A stretch of DNA of 64,000 nucleotides from Monodelphis domestica (taxonomy: Eukaryota; Chordata; Mammalia; Didelphimorphia; Didelphidae). The position numbers and the translations under genes are program-made. Below are positions 58,801-64,000 of this stretch, in pieces (within the stretch, counting starts at the first letter, position 1; the number at the start of each line of letters is the position of its first letter). The DNA lies in contig NC_077231.1 in assembly GCF_027887165.1 (NCBI RefSeq), positions 190,898,334-190,962,333 of the forward strand, given 5' to 3'. The notes below the pieces were generated by a model, which saw only the letters and a list, made by a program, of their open reading frames with translations, was not told the origin of the DNA and searched no databases.

Positions 58801-59972
58801 GTTGTACCTAATGTTCTTTTGGTTCTGCTCAGTTCACTCTTCTTACCTTCATATTGATCCTTCTTTAAAAAAAAAAAAATTAACCTGCTTGTCATTTCTT
58901 CTAGCACAATGGTGGTGCATCACAATCACATGCCACAACTTGTTTAGCCAGTCCCCTATTAATAAGCATCCTTTCAATTTCCATTTCTTTGCCACCACAA
59001 AGACAGCTGCTATAAATATTTTAGAACATATACATATGGCTTCTTTTCCCTTTTCCTTCATCACAATTTTCGGGGCCCTGTAATTATTTATCCTTTTTTA
59101 AGATACAAATTATCAGTATGCTGGCATCTCTCTAAATGTCATGTGGTAGGGTGATTGCCTTTCTGTAGGTCTTTGCCTGACTGCCTCTCATTCTTTCCTG
59201 CGTCTCTTTGTGCCCGTGTGTCTGTGTGTCTGTCTCCTTCTCTTTCTCCCCTCTCTGCCTTTCTTAGAAGGGAAAGCTGGGAAGTATTAGTCCAGTGTAG
59301 TCCACTCATGGTTAAGTAACAGGCAATTACAAACTGCTCTAAAAAGAGTTTTAATCCGATTTAAAAATGGCTAAGAAATGTACGAAGATGATATTCCTGC
59401 CCAAGTAAGCGAAACTAGAAGAAATACTTCTTCGGTTCAGTTGTGTGCTGCTGGGGAATTTTTGAAAGTCCAAGTAAAGTCTGGACATGATTCCCGTTTC
59501 ATTGCAGGCAGTCGCCAAATTGATGTCAGTGGACTGCCGCTGCCACGGAGTTTCAGGTTCCTGTGCTGTGAAAACTTGCTGGAAAACCATGTCTTCCTTC
59601 GAGAAGATCGGTCACTTTCTAAAAGAGAAGTACGAAAACAGCGTGCAGCTCTCGGATAAAGTGAAAAGAAAGATGCGCAGGAGAGAAAAAGACCCGAGGA
59701 AGATAGCAGTGCGCAAGGATGATCTCCTTTACATTAACAAGTCACCCAATTACTGCGTGGAGGACCGAAAGCTGGGCATCCCGGGGACGCAGGGCAGAGA
59801 ATGCAACCGCACTTCGGAAGGAGCAGACGGGTGTAACCTCCTCTGCTGTGGGAGGGGCTATAACACCCACGTCGTCAGGCACGTGGAGAGGTGTGAATGC
59901 AAATTTGTCTGGTGTTGTTACGTTCGCTGCAGGAGGTGTGAGAGCATGGCTGATGTCCATACTTGCAAATGA
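46772..59972 (+). CDS. WNT16: WNT16, secreted Wnt ligand (four coding exons, 375 aa)
   Basis: WNT16 is a secreted, lipid-modified glycoprotein that signals through Frizzled/LRP receptors; in mammals it acts in bone, joint and skin. Joining 46772-46866, 47116-47399, 49490-49773 and 59508-59972 gives one open frame of 375 codons plus TGA. All introns are GT-AG, with phases 2, 1 and 0. Residues 1-29 form a hydrophobic signal peptide, with likely cleavage before N30. The acylation loop CHGVSGSC puts the palmitoleoylated serine at S237. Glycosylation sequons are at N154, N200 and N321. The C-terminal third is cysteine-rich and ends HTCK. From memory human WNT16 is 365 aa and nearly identical except for an Ala/Pro-rich stretch near residues 93-119. 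The start has a good Kozak context (G at -3 and +4). Assignment to WNT16 rather than another Wnt rests on near-identity along all exons. Confidence 0.97.
47116..47399 (+). CDS. WNT16: WNT16 coding exon 2
   Basis: Completes codon 32 and encodes residues 33-126 plus one base of codon 127. The acceptor is TCTCTTACAG and the donor is GTGAGTCC. It carries the N-terminal Wnt core ([15 protein letters not shown], then ERWNC). After ERWNC comes a Pro/Ala/Ser-rich stretch before FGYELSSG that is about ten residues longer than I recall for human WNT16. Intron 1 (46867-47115) is only 249 bp, and the reading frame of this exon stays open upstream through the intron to an ATG at 47006. Confidence 0.95.
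47400..49489 (+). other. WNT16 intron 2
   Basis: A 2.1 kb intron. Its first 250 bp are still GC-rich, the rest AT-rich. It holds a segment at 48788-48850 that is also present at 16553-16615, and an old LINE/SINE-like scrap at about 49285-49385 (the TTTATTATGCACCTATTAGG type). I see no coding potential. Confidence 0.85.
48788..48850 (+). repeat. Unnamed repeat, copy 2 (first copy at 16553)
   Basis: AATAAGCATATATAACATC, then GAAGAAGTTCCCTGAATCAA, then GTAAAAAATAAGA. Same order and spacing as copy 1, with scattered differences. Confidence 0.6.
49490..49773 (+). CDS. WNT16: WNT16 coding exon 3
   Basis: Encodes residues 127 (part) to 221. The acceptor TTTATTCTAG is preceded by a pyrimidine tract and the donor is GTATGTA. 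It holds [13 protein letters not shown] and the Wnt signature region CSCD and [11 protein letters not shown]. It has two glycosylation sequons, NMT at N154 and NTT at N200. It ends exactly on a codon (phase 0). Confidence 0.96.
50025..50200 (-). repeat. MIR/THER-like SINE in WNT16 intron 3
   Basis: GAATCTGAGTGTTAGAAGAG, ATTAAGGAACTGACCCAGAA, TGAGTGCTCTGATTCTCACT, minus orientation. Confidence 0.6.
51045..51500 (-). mobile_element. Old L1 3' fragment in WNT16 intron 3
   Basis: Parallels 21800-22090 and 22340-22370: CAAAACAAATTCCCAAATTG, CATTTCATTATATTTGTATG, CTTAGTTTCCAGTTATTGGC. Confidence 0.6.
51990..52180 (+). mobile_element. Old L1 3' scrap in WNT16 intron 3
   Basis: GAGTGAACAGAACTGGGAGG, AGAACTCAGAACAATGCAAT, like the L1 3' ends at 17170 and 35560. 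Confidence 0.5.
54775..55010 (-). repeat. MIR SINE in WNT16 intron 3
   Basis: GGGACCCTGTGAGGTTGTTA, ATTATCCTCATTTTCAAGAT, ATTAAGTGACTCCCACAAGG, AGCTAATAAGGAGCAGAGAT, minus orientation. Confidence 0.7.
55085..55600 (+). repeat. Interspersed repeat family copy in WNT16 intron 3
   Basis: CTTCAAAGAGCTTTTAATCT, GAATTAGGTCTTGCAGGGAA, GGCATTCACAGAGGCACAGA, GATAGTGAAGGGTCTTGAAT: same order as at 31735. Confidence 0.5.
56380..56490 (+). repeat. MIR/THER-like SINE in WNT16 intron 3
   Basis: GGAATCAGACAGGCCCAGAG, TTCAAGTTCTGCCTTTGTGA, GAAGTCATTTAAGTACTCAG, plus orientation. Confidence 0.6.
57045..57070 (+). repeat. (TTAC)n microsatellite
   Basis: Six units, one with a G, in WNT16 intron 3. Confidence 0.85.
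58256..58462 (+). mobile_element. Well-preserved tRNA-derived SINE in WNT16 intron 3
   Basis: Complete element with pol III A box TGGCTCAGTGG (58270-58280) and B box GGTTCAAATCT (58314-58324). The body ends GACGGGAGGCAAGGGTTT plus an A12 tail. It is flanked by AGAATACATCCCCTA and AGAATATGTCCCCTA (58241-58255 and 58463-58477), a target-site duplication with two differences. It resembles the opossum SINE1 type and is the best-kept SINE in the window. Confidence 0.9.
58690..59110 (-). mobile_element. Old L1 3' fragment in WNT16 intron 3
   Basis: On + it reads CCCTATTAATAAGCATCCTT, TCTTTGCCACCACAAAGACA, GCTGCTATAAATATTTTAGA, the reverse complement of the L1 ORF2 C-terminal region. It ends about 0.4 kb before exon 4. 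Confidence 0.7.
59508..59972 (+). CDS. WNT16: WNT16 terminal coding exon 4
   Basis: Encodes residues 222-375 and the stop TGA at 59970-59972. It carries the lipid-acylation hairpin [10 protein letters not shown] with S237, a basic KRKMRRREK segment (residues 274-282), the sequon NRT at N321, and the dense cysteine C-terminus ([13 protein letters not shown], then [13 protein letters not shown]). The acceptor is CATTGCAG after a fairly weak pyrimidine tract. Intron 3, just upstream, is 9.7 kb. Confidence 0.97.
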   Translation, partial: AVAKLMSVDCRCHGVSGSCAVKTCWKTMSSFEKIGHFLKEKYENSVQLSDKVKRKMRRREKDPRKIAVRKDDLLYINKSPNYCVEDRKLGIPGTQGRECNRTSEGADGCNLLCCGRGYNTHVVRHVERCECKFVWCCYVRCRRCESMADVHTCK

Positions 59973-62650
59973 TCTGGGTTCCACCGAGTAGCATCCAAAG
60001 CTCGCGATGATATAGACGACCAAAGCATATCTGACTTGGTATATTTTTTTCGGAAAGGGAAATGTTAATGAAGTTGATCAGGTCCCTCACCAGGTATGGA
60101 TTTTAGTCTCTTAACATTTTCTTCTGATTAAAACAAGTTCACACTTCTTTGACATGGATTTCCCTGGATTCCCAAAGGTTCGATTCAATTCAATCCAGCA
60201 AAATTTATTAGACACCTGCCCTGTGCAGATGTAGGTTTGGGCCCATGTCTTTGTTTGGATGCCTTTGGGGTAGGGGACAACATACAAGAAAAAAAGTGAT
60301 TAAAGAGAAATCTCTGGAGAGAAAAAGATCCATGGGCCTGCCAGTTCACGAGGAGACACCCGACCTATACTTGGTATAATTTGCTTAAATGTGAATTTGA
60401 TCAAGCATATATAACAATTATTATTTTAAAGAATGTTACTTTCAGCATCAAGGAGCACTTAAAAAAGGGTGTTATCACATTTGTCAGTATTTTTAAAGAT
60501 TTTGCAAAGAAAGCTTGTTCCTGAGAAGTGAAACTGTAAATAAGTTCACAGGAGAGGCATTGATGCTCCTTCCTTTCATCTACTTCTGAAGAGGGACAAC
60601 TTACCAAAAGTATTAGGGAAAGATACAATATCTATTAAAATATGGTACCTTTTAAAGATAGCTGGAAACAAAGGGAATGGAAATCTATTTTTTTAAGCTA
60701 TAAAGTTTGAATTTTAATGTACCTTTGGATTATCAAAAAAATCAATAAATGTTATCCTGATTACTGGCCACTAGATGCAGAAATGAAAAGAGCTTAAGTT
60801 ATGTGATTCTGTTGAGAAGAAAAATTCCTGAAAGTGTTATAAATCTGTGAAGAAAAGTTTATTTGGATGTTAAAATATTTTGAAATGTATGGAGTGACAC
60901 TGTTTAAATATGTAAAGCCAGTATTTTGTATAGTATTTTGATAAGAAATTTTTATATTTTGTAAATATAGTATTTAAATTATAGGAAACATATGAAATAC
61001 TTAAGCCATAACCTTTTTAAGAACTCAAAACTAAGGCAATAAGACCATCTTTGAAATCTTTGCTTTTATACAGTTGCATAGTAGAAATCCTTGACTTGTT
61101 TATATAGAATAAGAAAATTATCTGAACAGATATAGGAATGGTTTAATCCTTATGAGAAAGTCAGTTTTGTGTTATAGCTTATTTACAAGTTGTTGAGAAA
61201 ATATAATACCTGAATAGTCAATGCACACCATTTTTAATTGCTGCATAATGGAGAATAACAAAATAACATGTTTATTTTAGTCATCTGGAAAAGAAACCTA
61301 AAAATGACAGTACAAGGGCTAATTCTGTGTATGTCATGGTGTTGTATTTACTATGTTGTACAGAAGTCTGTTTCATTATTTAAATTTTGATAATTTTCCT
61401 ACCTTTTAAGATCATACATAATACATTTTATAAACATGGTTTAAAAAACCCAGGGCCAAATATTTTAATGTACTTCAATATTTCTTTTAGTTTACTGGCA
61501 AAACATTTATATTTAGATGTTATTTTTAAATAGATTTCTTATGCACAAAGTAGATAAGAATAGAGTATTTCCCATAATATTCTATTGAATATATAAAACA
61601 AATTTTTTATCTTCATTCATTTTCTTTTTAAGCTTGACAGAGTAGAATTGAGATTTGTGAACAATAGCAAACCCATGAAAAATATCACAAGTCCAATACT
61701 GAGTAAAGCTAAAAGTTTAACTGTGACCCTTAAGAAGTTCAATAGCAGTGGTCATGCCAGTTTTAGGGCTAAGAAATGATGGAGGAACCAGTCAAATCGC
61801 CTGTCTGAAAGTGGTGCTGTTCTAGTTCTAGACAGGAATTTGACTAGTATAATGAGACATAATTCACAATTCTTTTCTGCTCTGATGAATAAGTAGATAA
61901 ATGCAATTCCCACAATTCCCACTATAACATCAAATTTCCCATTAGCCCCTATTTATTCACTTTATTACAGTCTTTCAATGTATTTCTCCTATCTGCACTC
62001 AAATGAGATTATAACTGAGAAAAGCATAACATGCAAATGGTAAAAGGCAAATGTCAGCACCAGAACGCATTCCAAATTGTATGACTTCATCTTTTCAATA
62101 GTTTGAAAACTTAGCATAACTCCAGATTTCCTTTCAATACTGTTAAGTGATATAAAACATTAGGCAGCTATTTTTTGGAATATATACTACATTATTCACA
62201 TTTTTAAAACTATGACTAATTTTTCAAGTGTATGTGACTTATATCTTATGGCAATTTATCTGCATTAGATACCTATGATCCTGTTCAAAGCCTTTACAGT
62301 TGTGACTTGTTATTACTATAGCAAACATTGGTAGGGGAAGAATCATTATCTGAAGTAGAGGTGATGTGTGCAGGATGAACTGCATTCAGGAAATGGGGGG
62401 GGGGGCATTGTTCTTCACATCAAACCTCCATTTAAATAATTTATTTGTAGATAAGGTGATGATTTCCAAAGGCACAAATTGATGTTATCCAGATGACCAA
62501 TGAATTGAATTAAATGTCTGTGAACAAAAAAGCACTATTTCTCCAGAAATTATGCATGTCCTTTGAAGCTTTAATATTTTATTACTTCACCATTAGATCC
62601 ACTCACTGAAACTTACTAGATATCTTGTAATTAAAACTTAATTCAGCTAC
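59973..62650 (+). other. WNT16 3' UTR and downstream sequence, end not resolved
   Basis: Very AT-rich sequence after the stop, with many ATTTA and TATTTAAAT motifs. Candidate poly(A) signals AATAAA occur at 60744-60749 and 62653-62658. A repeat scrap of the ATTTATTAGACACCTG type lies at about 60183-60250. Wnt 3' UTRs are often long, so the mRNA probably ends within this stretch, but the cleavage site cannot be chosen from sequence. Confidence 0.5.
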
Positions 62651-62859
62651 ATAATAAACTAGCCTGAACTTGGAGCTAATATTATTTTCTTGGCAGTGTA
62701 ACTATGGACACTGAGGTACCTGGAATATGAGTAAGGGGAGCTGAACTTGACATAGCCCTCCCAAATTCTAAGTGACAACTATGACTGCTGTAGCCCTCAG
62801 AACTGTTTTTAGATTTGGGATGCTGTCTACAAACTGCAATCCTTTTAGACTGATTTTTT

Positions 62860-62892
62860 AAAAATATATGTATGTATGTACGTATGTATAAA
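62860..62892 (+). repeat. (TATG)n microsatellite
   Basis: ATGTATGTATGTACGTATGT with one change. Confidence 0.8.
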
Positions 62893-62907
62893 TATGTACA
62901 TTTATAT

Positions 62908-63150
62908 ATGTTGTTCAGCAATATCCAATTCTTAATAGCCCCATTTGGGGTCTTACTGGCAAAGATATTGGAGTGGTTTGCCATTTCCTTTTCCAGCTCA
63001 TTTTACAGGTGAAGAAACTGAGGCCTACAGGGTTCAGTGGCTTGCCCAAGGTTCCACAGCTAGTGTTTGAGGCCATCTTTGAACTCAAAAAGATTATTCT
63101 TCCTAATACCAGATCCCACACTCTTATCAACTACACCTCCTACCTTGGAA
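62908..63150 (-). mobile_element. Mar1-type SINE, minus strand
   Basis: TTGTTCAGCAATATCCAATT, CATTTGGGGTCTTACTGGCA, GAGTGGTTTGCCATTTCCTT, GAAGAAACTGAGGCCTACAG and GTGGCTTGCCCAAGGTTCCA follow in the order typical of this marsupial SINE. Confidence 0.8.
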
Positions 63151-63464
63151 AATTTAGGGTATTCACAACAAAAGCAATTAAAATTCCAGTATTGGGTTTT
63201 GTTTTGGTTTTGTTTTGGTTCTGCAAATAAGTGGGTACAGGGAGAAGTGAGCAGGCATTTTCCAGAAAGAATGAAAAGTTAGTTTGAAATCCTCCTTAGA
63301 CATAAACACAATATGAAAACTGCTATTATCTGATATTTTAAAAAATTGTCCTCAAACAATAATTCATGTAGAAAACCCTGGCTGTGAAAACTGCTTCTCC
63401 CAATGTAACTTTTCCCTAAATTACACATGTAGAGTCCTCTATAAGTACTGAAAAATAGACAAAG

Positions 63465-63545
63465 CTGGTGTTGTCATTAGCAAGATTTAAACCCAGGCTT
63501 CCTGGATTCTATTGTCAGTCTTTTAGCCACTACACATTGCCAAAT
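63465..63545 (-). repeat. MIR-like fragment
   Basis: GATTTAAACCCAGGCTTCCT then TTTTAGCCACTACACATTGC, minus orientation. Confidence 0.5.
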
Positions 63546-63859
63546 CAATAATCAAAAAAATAATCATCCCAAAAGGAACTTTATAAAAATTAGTATATAA
63601 ATTATCAAAAAGCCTATTTTTATTAATGCATAAAAGCAGAATCTTGTTTCATGTATGTCGAATCAAAGTTTAAATTTTGCCATTTTGTGAATTTAAAGGA
63701 AAATCTGCTTTATCAAATGCTACATTAGAAAAAAACAAAAACCTGAAACAAAATCATGCTGATAGAATAACTGCTGTGAAGAATGTTACATGAAAAGTCT
63801 GCAGGCCAGTCTGGAAATTGTGAAGACCTATATGGGGTTGCTGTTATTTTTTAATGTCT

Positions 63860-64000
63860 TCTTTTTGTCCAGACCTATGATTTCTTGGCTATTTCGCATG
63901 GAAGTCCTAGTGAGGAAAGTCTCTTCTAATAACGAAGGCTGAGAATTGTTTTGAAACTTAGTGCCTGCGACACTGAGAAATTAAACATCTCTGGAGATTC
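63860..64000 (-). repeat. MIR-related SINE cut by the window end
   Basis: GAAGTCCTAGTGAGGAAAGT, CGAAGGCTGAGAATTGTTTT and GACACTGAGAAATTAAACAT resemble a marsupial MIR variant. It runs past the end of the window. Confidence 0.45.

Larger units (their letters stand above)
49774..59507 (+). other. WNT16 intron 3
   Basis: A 9.7 kb AT-rich intron. It holds several old L1 and MIR-like fragments, one longer interspersed repeat (55085-55600), a CTTA microsatellite (57045-57070) and a well-preserved tRNA SINE (58256-58462), each listed separately. The stretches 50200-51040, 52180-54770 and 56490-58240 show nothing I can name. Confidence 0.85.

Noticed and set aside
62000..64000. The FAM3C 3' end, expected on the minus strand downstream of WNT16
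   Set aside because: No frame resembling FAM3C is present. The gene probably starts beyond the window.

Overview
This is a vertebrate, almost certainly marsupial, nuclear DNA window. It is AT-rich and CpG-poor. Its introns are bounded by GT-AG. It is filled with marsupial-type tRNA-derived SINEs, MIR/THER-like SINEs, an RTE-associated SINE-like repeat and many L1 copies. The SINE and L1 types fit an opossum such as Monodelphis best, but the species is an inference.

The only intact host gene recognised is WNT16, on the + strand. It has four coding exons (46772-46866, 47116-47399, 49490-49773, 59508-59972). They splice in phase into a 375-residue secreted Wnt ligand with signal peptide, the acylated-serine loop (S237) and the cysteine-rich C-terminus. 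Its first exon sits in a CpG-rich promoter region with two CCAAT boxes and an upstream polypurine tract. Introns 2 and 3 hold old repeats. The 3' UTR follows 59972, with an undetermined end.

Upstream of WNT16 is mostly repeat-derived. A full-length L1 on the + strand (38039-44382) has a perfect 17-bp target-site duplication, a GC-rich 5' UTR with a YY1-like site, and two fully open ORFs (321 and 1268 aa). It looks young and possibly retrotransposition-competent, and it ends about 2.4 kb before the WNT16 start codon. A second nearly full-length L1 (7124-13691, - strand) also has a perfect 17-bp target-site duplication, but both ORFs are broken. Next to it is a decayed retrocopy of a BCAP31-like gene (13909-14477, possibly to about 15062). 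Older material includes a - strand L1 at 21690-25850 with a SINE nested in it, a 5'-truncated L1 at 19860-21475, many L1 scraps, an LTR-like sequence in direct duplicate (3940-5731), an AT-rich minisatellite with a period near 160 bp (26560-27290), and an interspersed family of about 600 bp seen at least four times.

In other mammals CPED1 lies upstream of WNT16 and FAM3C downstream. I recognised no exon of either. No bacterial-type system, CRISPR array or novel multi-gene system is present. The points most worth following are the intact L1 beside the WNT16 promoter, the unusual L1 inter-ORF region, marsupial-specific features of WNT16, and the BCAP31-like retrocopy.
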